A stretch of DNA of 64,000 bases from Amaranthus tricolor (taxonomy: Eukaryota > Streptophyta > Magnoliopsida > Caryophyllales > Amaranthaceae). The notes beneath the pieces are model-generated. The model saw nothing but the letters and a program-made list of their open reading frames with translations, made no database searches and was not told the origin of the DNA. Each line of letters opens with the position of its first letter. Position 1 is the first letter of the stretch. The stretch is taken from the NCBI RefSeq assembly GCF_026212465.1, contig NC_080056.1, forward strand, positions 20,077,036 to 20,141,035. The letters run 5' to 3'. Below, piece after piece: positions 38,149 through 50,143 of this stretch. The translations under genes and the position numbers were made by a program.

Positions 38149-39645
38149 TGAAAGTGAAGACTCAAATCTCTTAAATGATGATAATTCAAAACACATATTG
38201 ATTAAACAAATAAATTAAGTAATTACATTTTGTTGTTTAAGTTGGTCTAAAATCATATTGGATATAAATTGAATAATTGATATATATGTTTAATTCTGAA
38301 TTGTTGGAATATGCTTAAATAACTTAAGCTTATCATAAGGTTGAATTTATAAGTCTTGAAATTAGTTTCAATGTGTTGAAGGTGATTATGTTTATAATAA
38401 GGTTAATTTCGTAATTATCTTTGGAATATTTTAATTGGTCAAGGTTTATTAAAATTAACTTTGAAATCTTTTAATAGGTCAAGGTTTATTAAATTTATCT
38501 TTGAAAAATTTTAATAGGTCAAAATATATTGAAATTAAGTTTGAATATATTATTACATGTTTATTATTAACGTTCGAATATTTGATTTGAATTTAAAATA
38601 TATGCCTAAAATAGTTGGATGATTAAGTATTCATAGTACAAGCTAAACACGTTTTGTTATTAATAGTACACGTTAATATTTGAATTTAAAATGTGTTGTT
38701 AAGCTAATTAAAGAGTTTCCTATAAATAAGGTAATATTTAAATTGATACTAAAAGTAGGAAATGACAATTTAAAATAATTGCTAAAAATAGGAATTAATT
38801 TTGAATATTATTTTACACGTTGATTCATATGATTTTTGCTGAGTTTTCAATACCTTGTACGAGTTCTAATGTGGCAACACAACATTGGTTATTAAAAACA
38901 AATTACAACACACAATGACGAAAATATATGAGCTATCAGTGCAATATCAGTTTGATTTAAAGCTCAAGGTCTTGAAAACTGGCATAGGATTATCCAGATC
39001 AACAAAATTAACGGATGAAGATTTCTTGCTGTTCAAGGATATGTTGAGGCGTAACATCTATAAATACAATGCACCTCTTCTTACAATTTTCTCTCTTGAC
39101 TTAAGATCTAGTATTCTCTAAGTATTCAAAGAGTTGTAATTCTTAGTTTATCTAGCTCTTAAATTTGTAATAGGCTGAAGTGTTAAAAAGAGTTAGATTA
39201 TTTTCATAGTTTAATACGCCTAACTTAGAATACTTTTCAAAGTGTTCAACTTGTAATCTCTATTTAGAGATTGGGATTTGCTTTTATTAAAGGGACTTGT
39301 AAGACGTTTCTTCAAGGGGAAGAATGTAGTTAGAGAAGATAGTGAGATCTTTTGGTTAATCTTAAAGTTTATTAATAAAAAGCGTTGAAATCCTAGGGGT
39401 TGAAAGAGAACCCATAGGCGGAGAGTAGGTTATTTAGAACCGAACCTCGTTAATACATCGTGTGTTATTCTTTAAGTTTATTTTCCGCACATACATTATT
39501 GTTTATTACTCGACCTAAAACTGTCCCAGAAAACAGTTTTTGAAAGATCACTCAATATCTTGAGATATTCTTTCAGACAAAATTTTACGCCCATACTATC
39601 TATTCACCCCCCTCTAGAGAGTATTCGACCTCCTATCAACTTTCA
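38149..39645 (+). repeat. Copia-type LTR, copy 2 (family A)
   Basis: Starts TGAAAGTG and ends CAACTTTCA, so the termini form a short inverted repeat (TGAAAG/CTTTCA). Direct copy of 22697-24220, same landmarks and same orientation. Flanks ACATT and GAAAT do not match, and no primer binding site or polypurine tract is adjacent. Either an old solo LTR or half of a rearranged element. Confidence 0.75.
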
Positions 39646-41832
39646 GAAATTGTATGAGATTTGCTGTATGTTTAACGTCTTCATCACGACCATACTAGTA
39701 AACAATTTAACAAACTAAGAACAAGATTTATACAAATTAAAAGTTTTTTTGTTTCTAATTTTCTAATGCCATTTAATACCACCTGTTTTCAAATGATAAT
39801 GGATTGAAGTTAATTTTATAAAGAAAATGAAATTGTTAAAAAATAATAAGCATGACCTTTAATGTAGTCCAAGACTGGAAATGACATATCAATGAATATA
39901 TTTATGGTGATTTAGGTCTACTAAACAAGCGAAAGACTTAATAGAGTAATAATCAAGCTCACCAGTATATATATCTACGTAGTAATTAAGCTAGTTACTA
40001 CTTCCAGCATTTTAAATTATTTACAACATTTGATTTTTTTTCGTACTCTATTATATTAAGTCAACTTTTTATATTTTTAATTATCTATATAAAAAAAGTG
40101 GATATTATTAATTTTTTTATTGAGGCAAATTTAAAATCTTTTTTTATTATGTTTTCACTTATAGATTAAAACTTAAATATAAATTATTAAGATGAATAAA
40201 TAATGTAAATATCCTAATGTTGCATCCATTTTAGAACGGACAAAGTAATATGTTTGACATTTTTTATTCAGTTTTTTTATTTAACTAAAACTCTATGAAA
40301 TACTCGCATTGTTTTTTTTATTTTGTTCTATTCAATGAGATTTGCCATAATTTTTTTTTTACTTTATTTTACTGTTTTTTTTTACTCTTACACACATTTT
40401 ACTTATCTTTTGGATTACAACCATTTCTCCATATATAACACTTGTTTAATAAAAAAAATATGTTACAACTAATTTTCTTTCATTTTATTGTTCCCACAAA
40501 GATTATACTTGTGATAAATGCCATGGGAAAGACGAAGAGGTGTTGTAATATATAACTACTAATTTTATATGTATTTTTTTATAATGAATAGTAATTTTTT
40601 TAATTAAAAAAATATGAAAATAATTCTATAACCAAAAATCTATATCATAATTTTCTAGTTTTATATCAAAGTATAGTTATGTAAATGTCAAGTAATTTTT
40701 TAAATGCTAGAACTTGTAGACGAAAAAAATAAGTGATTACTTTTAAATAATATATAAATATGAACCTATTTAATATTTCTTTTGTCTCTCCATTTTATTT
40801 GCACAACTTTTTTTTGGTTGTAACACTAATTTTACACTTTTTAATTTTTGACGATGATCTCTCTATTTTCTTTTAATCTTACTTAGAAACTTATATTCTC
40901 TCTAACATCAACTTATTTTTATTTTATTCTCTAATTCATTCCTATTTTCTACTAAATTTTATATAATTAACTTTAAAACAAATTAGTGCAATAACAAGTG
41001 TAGTAGAAAACGAGTTGCTTAAAAGGAATACCGAAAGTATTTGACGGTATTTGATAAATTTAGTCCAAGACTTTAAACGACATATCAATGAAGACTTTTA
41101 TGGTAATTTTAAGTCTACTAAACACGCCAAAGACTTAGTAATAATTAAGCTAACTAGTTTACTCCCTCTGTTTTTCAAAGAAGTTTCCATTCGTTATTTT
41201 TTTGTGTTCTATTTTTTATTCTCATGAAGAATCTTTATACTTATATTACAAATTTTGAACCAAAATAAACTTGTTTATCCTCATTTAAATATTTAATATT
41301 TCTTATGGTACTCATATATTTTCCACTAACTTCATTTTAACATTTTTATATTTAATATGATCACCACATGTTACCCACGCACTAACTTTATAAAAAAAAT
41401 TATTTGATGTGGTCCCCATATTTTTTCCACTAACTTTATTTTAATATTTGTTTTTATGTTTATGGTTCCTACTTTTTCTCCATCAAATTTATTATTCAAT
41501 AAAATAATACATCAACTATCTAAAAGATTCTAGTTTTCTTGACTCACATGAACATTTCTTGTGAGAACTTCATTTGGGGCTGTGGTGGTTGGTAGGCTCA
41601 ACTCAGCTTTTTGTGAGCGTAGGCTTGCTTGTGGGTCTCTAGCTGGAGTTAATTTCTAGCTGGAGTTTTGTACATGTTTCTTCCTTTTTCGTATAAAATA
41701 CAAATTACTTGCCAAAAAAATTATCTAGAATTATACACAACTAAAATTTTTAAAAATTTAAAATTACAATAATATGCGACGAGACAAATGAAACAAGATC
41801 TCACATGAATTTTTTTGTATCATAGTTGCAAT
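39646..41832. other. AT-rich spacer with a ~100-bp direct repeat and MITE-like starts
   Basis: No gene seen. 39868-39980 and 41064-41165 are direct copies (GTCCAAGACT, CGACATATCAATGAA, TCTACTAAACA, CAAAGACTTA...TAAT(C/T)AAGCT). The word TACTCCCTCTGTTTTTCAAA at 41160 is the usual start of Stowaway-type MITEs, but no matching far end was found. Confidence 0.5.
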
Positions 41833-42359
41833 TAGCGATGGTCACGGGGTTACTCAGAATCGAACTCCCAAATAGTAAAGAACTATCCTGGAACCGAAAT
41901 TGTTCGCAGAAATTGGCCTGCGGAACCACAAACTGTACAGTAAGGCTTGAATCCATTTTCTCCCTTTCTTTCATTAATCATCTTTATTATTAATTTATCA
42001 TTTGTTATTAACATTATTTTTTCTTTTCTTTTAGTAAATATATTAATAACGGTTGACAACCAATAAATTTCGATAATAATCAACAATTTTATGTCCACAT
42101 TATTATAGTACTTTATATGATTTTTTATATTTATTTTAAAAGCAAATAAAATAAGAATTAAACAGATGGTCCGACCCACACAACTCGCAAGTTGAAGCAC
42201 TAGGAACCGCCTCCTGAACCACTATGGAACCATCTTGAACACCATAAACCGAAACCGAAACCGAAACCAAACGATTCGAATTCGGTTTAAGTTTTTAGGA
42301 ATTGAAATCAAATGGAACAAAAATCGAAACCGGCCCAACCTAGACAGTGGCCATCATTA
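41833..42359. mobile_element. Non-autonomous hAT element (MITE-like)
   Basis: Left end TAGCGATGGTCAC and right end (reverse complement) TAATGATGGCCAC are imperfect terminal inverted repeats. The flanks GTTGCAAT (41825-41832) and GCTACAAT (42360-42367) are an 8-bp duplication with two transitions. Subterminal CCGAAACCGAAACCGAAACC (about 42246) and CGGAACC words recall the GGTTCC repeats of the complete hAT element at 51372. The interior has no coding capacity; the minus-strand ORF over it is not supported. Confidence 0.6.
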
Positions 42360-42584
42360 GCTACAATATATAAAATACCATATAATGATTAACAATGCAA
42401 AAACTAATTTGGATACAAGTTTAAAAGGGGAAAGACTATATTGATAAAAAAAAAAAGGGAAAACTCATCTTAACAACCTCCTCTTTTAATGTCAACTCCG
42501 TTCCTAATATTGATTATTTGTCTTAATTTAAGAAATTTTTTTCTCACTTCTTTATCTTTTCCCAATAATAAATTATTAATTTTC

Positions 42585-43046
42585 TCGTGCCATAAAAATG
42601 AGCGTAATGCATTGCTTAACTTCAAAGAATCTTTTGCCTTTGAATAATCTTTTCAATTCGACCCTTATAACAATACCACAAGATCATAGAGGAATCATAC
42701 TGATTATTACATGTGGGAAGTAATAAGATGTCATCTTGATACTCAACCGACAATTGTTGAACTTTTCAACAATCGAATTAAGGCTACCATTTCATCTAAT
42801 AGTACCCTTTTTCGATTTTATTACCTACAAAGCCTTAATTTGTCTTGCAATAATTTCTCTGAATCCACTATTTCATCTAAAACGACCAGTTCCATTTTGT
42901 TAAACTCCTTGGTCTTTCCAGTTTATAATTTCTGATAGGGTTCCTCTTAAGTTAGCCCAACTCTCTAAATTGACCTCCCTTGATTTATCATATAATGATA
43001 GTCTTCAAATTCAAACTTCCTATACAATATTACACAACTTAACAGG
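42585..43046 (+). pseudogene. Receptor-like protein (LRR-RLP) N-terminal fragment
   Basis: In shifting frames: Cys-His-KNERNALLNFKESF at 42588-42640 (the LRRNT_2 cap, often CxxxERxALLxFK), a TAA, then VIRCHLDTQPTIVEL, STLFRFYYLQSLNLSCNNF (LRR), and after a stop LKLAQLSKLTSLDLSYND with ILHNLT. This order matches the start of plant Cf-9-like receptor-like proteins involved in extracellular perception. At least two frameshifts and stops. It stops at about 43046, where Athila-derived sequence begins; no continuation was found on the other side of the Athila element. Region 42368-42584 is AT-rich. Confidence 0.65.
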
Positions 43047-43259
43047 TAAGAAAGCATAAAAACTAGACTTGGAAAACATGAAAACTACAACTAAGAAAGC
43101 AATAAAATCTATAGCTAGGAGAGTAATAAAAACTACACTAATAGGTGTAGACTCCCCCCATGCTTATCAGAAGCATTGTCCTCAATGCTTTACAGCATTG
43201 CAAAAGGACATGATCATAAAAGCACAAGCACACAGATAGGGAAAGTCAAGGACATGTGG

Positions 43260-44781
43260 CCTTCAATGGACCGTGGCAAAAGAAGGAGAAGGATTTCTTC
43301 CTTGAGCTCTTAACCTCTAGATGAACCGCTTTTTCCCTCTTTTCGGGCCCTCAGATCTTAGAACGGGGTACCCGCAAAGTGTGCAGTTTGGGCTCCCTGA
43401 TCTGCCATCAAAGAGCTCAGACGAGTGTTAATGTCATACATGTGTGATCATAGGAATCATGTAGCTCGTTCCGTTGATAGTTGCAAGTGACTTGGAGGGT
43501 TTGCAGGTTATCTCATTTATGTTGTCTATGCGACCCTCCATCTAGTCAAAATGACCTAGAATCTGTTGACGCTAGGCCTGGTCGTCCTCATATGAGTATG
43601 AGGGTACTTGCTGCCCGTAGTAAGGCTCTTCCTGCTGTTGAGGCTCAGGTTGCTGTTCGTCGCCCCTGCCTTAGCATCATCCCCACCTTCCTCCTCCTCC
43701 TCCTCCTCCTCTTCCTCCTCGATATCAACACCAAATAACTAAACTGCGTTCTGCAATGAGTATTGGATAACTCTCATAGTTAGCCTATGGACTCCATCAT
43801 TCTCATGAATATCGAACAATGTGCGGGGTTGCGGAGGAAGGAAAAGTGTACGCCTATTGGGGCATACCAGGTAAGTGCCTTGGCTGCCCTTATAGTAAGA
43901 ACTTCACCCTACGCAGGGTGGCATAATCATAGCTGGTGTTGGCCTTGGTGGATAGGGAGTCACAAATCGATTCCATGATTCTTTACAAGTATAGTAATCA
44001 TCCCACCAATCGATATCTTGCATATTGGAGATTTCTAGATCTCCAGACATTTCTAGACAAAGAGATACACCCAATGAGGGCGCGTAGGCCCTAGGATTTC
44101 TAAAGCTCTTCAGATCCCTAACTCAACCTCCGCAACCTACGTAGGTTCTCCTTGACCAAAGATGGTCATGGTAAGCAGGTGATAGACATAACGTAGCGTA
44201 GGGTGCCAGATTTTGCTAATGTTATTGCCTATGCGAGCGTAGGGTAGACCCTTAGTCATTTGGGCCAAGAAAGCATGAATATCCCCCTTGGAGTGGGTTT
44301 GTAATCCTCTACTGAAAACTCCCAACCAAAACCTTCAGCTATTTTGTAGTACATTATACTATACGTATAATTAAAGGCATTAAATGTAATGTACTAGGAT
44401 GCGTACCCCCTCGATGAACTATGCAGCTTGAGGGTGGATAAAAACTCATATGTCAAGCGCGGGAAAACGGTCGTGCACTTTCTAATAAATCCCTTTAGAT
44501 CCCCACTCCGTAGTAGGGTGAGAGCCCCCTCGAAGAAGCCGGTGCAATGCAATGTGATGTCGTTGATAAACTTGGTGGGAAAATATACGGCCTTGAAATC
44601 GTGTAAGAATGCATCTCATGGTGGCAGATGAAGCACTGCCAATAGCCCTTGTGGGCTCAGGTAGTGGTAGTGAGAATAAGTTTGGGTCTCTCCTTGGTGG
44701 GGATGAATCCTCACCTTCAGTTCTAGATGAACCCTCACCAGCTTGTCTGGCTGCCTTAGATTTTAACCTAAATAGATTCAT
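43260..44781 (-). pseudogene. Athila ORF-1 / env-like gene remnant
   Basis: Downstream of integrase on the same strand. Starts MNLFRLKSKAARQAGEGS at 44781. A shift near 44590 moves to a frame with FKAVYFPTKFINDITLHCTG and RLTYEFLSTLKL, resembling the Athila ORF-1 family; then WHPTLRYVYHLLTMTIFGQG (about 44150-44210). Further left a coiled-coil-like tail is scarcely readable down to about 43260, including acidic repeats from (CCT)n near 43690. In Athila elements this third gene is often called env-like; its function is unproven. Stops and frameshifts make it non-functional. Confidence 0.6.
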
Positions 44782-45066
44782 GATTTATTATAGCTAAGAA
44801 CCTAAAAACACAATACAAGAGCAAAAGATAATGAATAAATTATCCACAACAATTGAGAATTGAAGCACTCAAATAATTCACAATGGAAAATAGCTAGAGA
44901 TTGGGAGATTATACTTAAGATCTGAAAATGAAAACACCAAGGATGGACCACATGCAACAATGGAGGCCTTAAGGAATAGGGCTTGGGATTGAAGAGATTA
45001 AGGAGTGAGAGTAGAAGAGTAGAGGCAGATGGAAGGTTAAGAATGGGATGTAAGGGGATGAGGATG

Positions 45067-45078
45067 GATGTATTTATA
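45067..45078 (-). promoter_or_regulatory. Putative TATA box ahead of the env-like ORF
   Basis: TTTATAAATACATCC on the minus strand lies about 290 bp upstream of the env-like start. It is followed by a C/T-rich leader and a TTTTTAGGTTCTTAG acceptor-like end just before the ATG. It suggests an independent promoter and a leader intron, but this is by inspection only. Confidence 0.4.
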
Positions 45079-45539
45079 AAGGAATACACATGTGAAATTT
45101 TAATTCCCATGCCGAAAAAACGTGTCCTGAAAAAAGCGACGAGCCATCGCCTGCGATCTGACCTCCTGTTCAACTCATGACTTTATTACGGGGTAAATAA
45201 TTGGGCCAACAGGAAAGCGACGACTCATCGCTTTTCTTTCATCTCTTTTTTTTCCTTATTTTAACCGATTTGTCACTAGTAGTTTCTTTTAAGGGACGAC
45301 TTGTGGCTTTTCTACTGTCCTGTACACCCTTTTTTTTTAGCTACATATAGAAAAGGTTAAAAGCATAAAAATAATAACAAAAACTAAACTATAAATAAAA
45401 ATAAAAATAATAAAAATAAAAACTATAAAATGGACAAACATAAGAGTTGCCTCCCGCAAAGCGCTTGTTTAACTTCTATAGCTCGAAGTGGCTCAACCTA
45501 GTTAACAAGGCTCGATGTGCATGACCTTGGAGGTCTCAA

Positions 45540-46770
45540 TTGGTTCCCCAACATAATAGTGCTTAGCTCAGTGACCATTCACCTTGAAGCTGTTGGTTAG
45601 CCCTTGAACCTCTTTAAGGCCGTGTGGAAAGACTTTGGTCACTTTCAATGGTCCCGACCACTTGGATTTCAGTTTGCCAACAAAGAATTTCAGGTGATAA
45701 TTGTATACTAGCACTAGGTCTCCGACTTTGAACTCCCGTCTATTTAGGCTTTGGTTGTGCCATCTTTTGTTCTTCTCTTTGTAGAGCAAGATACTCTCAT
45801 AGGCTTCAAGACGGACCTCCTTAAGCTCATTCATCTTTAATAATCTTTTGGTACCTACGGCCTTGATGTTAAAGTTGATGGTCTTAATGGCATAGTGGGC
45901 CCTATGCTCCACCTCTACAAGGAAGTGATAGTGCTTCCTATAGATGAGTCTAAATGGTGTAATCCCGATAGGGGTCTTTAAAGCAGTCCTATAAGCCCAA
46001 AGCCCATCATCAAGCTTGTTGGACCAGTTTTTTCAGGACTTGTGTACAGTCTTCTCAAGAATAACTTTAAGCTCCCTATTTGACACCTCGACTTGAACGC
46101 TAGTTTGGCGGTGATAAGATAAAGCCAATTTGTGCAGCACCCCATACTTCCTAAAAAGCGACTCAAACTTATGCTCGATGAAACGGGTCCCATTGTCACT
46201 TATGACTATGTGGAGGCAACCAAAGCGTGGAAATATTATCTTTTTAAAGAACTTGGTCACAACCTATGCCTTATTAGTCTTGGTGGAAATGACCTCCACC
46301 CACTCGGAAACATAATCAACAGCAATCAGAATATATTTGTTTCTAAAGGATGAAGGGTAGAGACCCTAAAAATCAATGCCCCATACATCAAAAATATCAA
46401 CAGTTATAATCGAGGCCATAGGCATTGCATTAACCTTAGGTAGGTTGCCAACTCGTTGGCAATGATCACTAGTCTTGACATAGGTCTGCACATCTCTAAA
46501 GAGCGTGGGTCAATAGAATCCACATTGGAGGATTTTAGCTGAGGTCTTAGATGCAGTTACATGTCCACCACAAAGGCAAATCATGACAATGTTTTATGAT
46601 AGAGTGAACCTTAACCTCGAGAACACAACAACGCAACATGCCGTCTGCAAAAGACTTGAACAACAGTGGATCATCCCAATAGTAGTATCGGAGATCATGG
46701 AAGAACTTCATACTATAATGAACGGAAAGACCAGTGGGTAGTGCTCCACTAGCAAAGTTGTTCGCTATAT
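45540..46770 (-). pseudogene. Athila integrase
   Basis: Minus strand: catalytic core with VISDNGTRFIEHKFESLFRK (46175-46235), YHRQTSVQVEVSNRELK, then the C-terminal region at 45568-45912 (HYAIKTINFN, ELKEVRLEAYES, FKVGDLVLVYNYHLKFF, KLKSKWSGPL) ending FKVNGH. The zinc finger (about 46430-46640) is readable in pieces. Frames change near 46000 and 45930. Inserts retroelement DNA into the chromosome in the intact family; dead here. Confidence 0.85.
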
Positions 46771-46931
46771 CAGCGAACTAAAGAGTTTCATCAACAGCTG
46801 AAAGATTCATTTACTGATTATCTGGAAAAGAATCATCAATGTTAGACGTACCTAACACCTCATCTATAACAAGTTTGGATAGATGATCAGTCACTGAATT
46901 CTCTGCTCCCTTTTTATCAATTATTTGCAGG

Positions 46932-47910
46932 TCAAATTCTTAGAGCAGCAATATTCCATCTCATCAACCTGTGCTTGGCATCCTTCTTGTTCAACAGAAA
47001 TTTAAGTGCAGAATGGTCCATGTACACAATAATCGTGTACCCTATCAGATAGGATCTAAACTTCTCTAAAGCATAGACCATTGCCAGAGGCTCTTTTTCT
47101 GTTGTTACATAGTTAACCTGTGCCTCATTTAATGTTTTACTAGCATAGTAAATGGTATGCAGCTTGCCATATTTTTTTTGCCCAAGCACTGCCCCTACCT
47201 CATGATCACTAGCATAACACATAAGCTCGAAGGGCAGGCTCTAATCAAGGGGTTGGATTATCGGTGCCGAAATGAGTGTCTATTTCAACTTCTCAAAAGC
47301 ATGTAGACAATCATGGGAAAACACAAAAGGTACAACCTTGGCTAAGAGCTCAGTCAGAGGTCGGGGTATCTTAGAGAAGTCCTTTATGAACCGTCTATAA
47401 AAACCAACATGCCCTAAAAGAGTACGGATCCCCTTCACATTAATTGGAGGGGTTAGTTTTTCAATAACTGAACCTTGGCTCTATCAACCTTAATACCTTG
47501 ACTTGACACCATATGACCAAGAACAATTCCCTATTGTACCATACAATGACACTTCCAATTCAAAACCAAACTGACTTCTTCGCATCTAACAAGCACATCT
47601 ACAGATTTGTTAAGCAATCATCAAAAGAGTTGGCATACACGGAGAAGTCATCCGTAAACACTTCCACGCGTTGCTCAATAAATTCAGAAAAATACTCATC
47701 ATGCATCGCTGGATAGTAGCTGGGGCATTACATAGCCCAAACGGCATCCTACGATAAGCAAAAGTAGCATAAGGGCAAGTAAAAGTGGTCTTCTCTCTGT
47801 TTTCTGGATGCACAGGGATCTAGAAAAAGCCAAAGTATCTATCCAAGTAATAGAAATGAGAATGGTTAGCTAGTCTCTCCAACATTTGGTCTACAAAGGG
47901 GAGTAATTAA
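46932..47910 (-). pseudogene. Athila RNase H and reverse transcriptase C-terminal part
   Basis: RNase H at 46932-47222: CYASDHEVGAVLGQKK, IYYASKTLNEAQVNY, SALKFLLNKKDAKHRLMRW. RT palm region at 47610-47813: HPENREKTTFTCPYATFAYR, RMPFGLCNAPATIQRCMM, and a VFTDDFSVY-like segment (about 47630-47660) for the YVDD box. Frames shift near 47610 and 47230. Matches the Athila lineage by its FTCPYGTFAFRRMPFGLCNA-type block. Confidence 0.85.
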
Positions 47911-50120
47911 TGGTCTTTTTGGGTGGCCTTATTCAATTTTCTATAACCAATGCACATGCGCCACCCAATGACTGTCCTAGTAGGTATGAGTTCATTCTTA
48001 TCTTTCTCAACAACAGTCACACCGCCCTTTTTAGGGACAACAAGTACTGGGGATACCCACTTACTATTAGAGATAAAGTAGATGATCCCCGCATTCAGCA
48101 GTTTCAAAACCTGCTACTTAACTACCTCTGTTGGCTCTTAAGGTTTTGATGATGACTTCACTTTTAAATAAACAAACATATTTTCGAGATTGTTTTGTAG
48201 GTAAAAATCCGATTGTGTTAATCGTTGATGAAGCCTATGACTTGGTTCGTGGAAGTTTTACATGTCTCAAATATCCAAGAAGTTGGACAATTGCTTTAAA
48301 AGTCAGTTTACTGTTCCTAGAGTTAAAGTCCTGACGAAAGTTGTAGATGGAGACAGTGCGCTGTTCCCCACGATACAGGTCTGAAGAAGACATTGACTGG
48401 AAGTTACGAAAATTACGTTTTCTATTTTTAGTTAATGTAAAAGGTTAAAAGTTTAATTAGTTGCTTAATTAAATTAATTTATTAATTGGCAAAAAGTTTT
48501 TTTTAAACGCCTAAAAATATGGAGAAGACTTATTCCTTACTTTGAATTAGTCTCCTATAAATTCGGACATCCCAGAGATTTATTCTCTACTTTGAACAAG
48601 TCTCGTATAAATTAGGATCTTCCTAGTGACTCATGTACTATTAACCGTACAAGAGAACTGCAGTCATTTTCCACCTCTACTTTCAATAACTTCCCAAATT
48701 TCTTTGGGAGCAAGTAAGTAAATGGAAGTCATGGGGTGAGTGCACTACATGGAAATCGTGGGTTGAGTGCACTGATGGCTGTTCCCTTTATAAACGAGGG
48801 AAGATACGCTCAAGCAAAGTAGGCATTAAGAGTGTCCATTAAGGGAGATCAATCAAGAAAAATATTCAAAGTTATTTTAATGCCAATTAATTCATTATAT
48901 TTTTCTTGAGCAACTACTTAATTTTAATCTTCTTAAGAATTGGCCTTGTAAGGGTAATTGAGTGTTTTTGTTGTAATTAGACTCATGAGAAGTCTAAGGA
49001 TATAAAAAAGAGAATTGTGAGAATAGAGAAAGAGGAAGGGAGAATAGAGAAAGAGAATTAGGCCTAGAGTAGAGAAGCTTCAAGTGAAGCAAACTGTTTT
49101 ATGTAATTGTATTTAATTGCCTAAAACATAGTGAGAATTTTGAAATCCCGGGGGGTCGTGGTTTTCCTTCTTATTAGGCTAAGAAGGTTTCCACGTAAAT
49201 CTTTGTCTCCTTTTTATCTTTTGCTTTTTAAGTTTAAGCTTTATTTTGTTTGTTAAAATTCCGCAAATTAGAAGAAAATTTAAGTAAAGCTAGATACACA
49301 ACAATTCACCCCCCCCCTCTTGTTGCATTCGACCATCTTCGTGTATTTCAACAACCTCTTTTATATTGGGATTGAGTTTCTTCTGTCCCTCTATGGAAGG
49401 AGCGACATTAGTCTATAGGTTTATCCTATTGGTGCATATAAAAGGTCTAATCTCCTTGATGTCATCAGTGGTGTACCAATGGCTTTTCAATGTGTTCGCA
49501 CAAGGTTGACCAAGCAGTCTAAATCATTGCCATTGAGTTCATTATTGACAATGATTGGGTATCTGGGGTTAGCACCCAAGAAAGTATACTTCAGACTAGA
49601 AGGGAGAGTTTTTATTTCTACCTCAGAAGGTGTGGAACTCTCCTTGTTCTCATTAAACACCTGCTCATTTTCAAGTAATTGCTTGACCTCATTGCACAAC
49701 TCAAAATCATCAATATAATCACCCTCAAAAGGTGTCTTCCCATCCCAGTACCTATGCATTATATCCCCCAATTATTTCAAGAAAGGACTTTAGGGCATTG
49801 ACTTCATGGGCCCATTTAGACTCAACAGGAATGACATCAGATATGTCAATTAGGTACATAGATTCATTTGGGACTAGGGCACTCAAAACATCCCTGATTG
49901 CAAATTCTACCTCCTCCGCTACACTCATTACCATTTTGCCTCTAGCTATATCAATTAGGGTACTAGTGGTCGCAAGCCATGGTCTCCCTAATATGATGGG
50001 GCTTTTAACATCCTCAGGTATGTCCACAATAACAAAGTCACAGGGTACTACCAGTTTGCGAATCCTTAAAGCCACATCAGATAAGATTCCCTTAGAATAC
50101 ACAATACTACGGTCAACCAA
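47907..50120 (-). pseudogene. Athila RT N-terminal part and protease, split by a solo LTR
   Basis: RT start at 47907-48107 (WVSPVLVVPKKGGVTVVEKD, ELIPTRTVIGWRMCIGYRKL) continues after the 48129-49353 insert. Upstream: 49487-49771 (GNDLDCLVNLVRTH, SSLKYTFLGANPRYPIIV, the PR-RT linker) and 49752-50120 (DRSIVYSKGILSDVALRIRK, PIILGRPWLATTSTLID), the C-terminal half of the aspartic protease. Frame changes near 49760. Confidence 0.85.
48129..49353 (+). repeat. Solo LTR (family B) in Athila reverse transcriptase
   Basis: 1225 bp, TGTTGGCTCTTAAGG at the start and GTGTATTTCAACA at the end, flanked by a perfect 5-bp duplication ACCTC (48124-48128 and 49354-49358). It matches, in reverse orientation, 62768-63967. 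Contains CCCGGGGGGTCGTGG, TTCCACGTAAATCTTTGTC and CAATTCACCCCCCCC near the 3' end, the style of large copia (SIRE-like) LTRs. Inserted into Athila RT-coding DNA on the opposite strand. Confidence 0.9.
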
Positions 50121-50143
50121 TTATAATGTCATCCTAGTAGGGA

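Noticed and set aside
43481..43738. Plus-strand ORF with a Leu-rich tail.
   Set aside because: Antisense of the Athila env-like tail; the Leu run is the complement of a (GAG)n acidic stretch.
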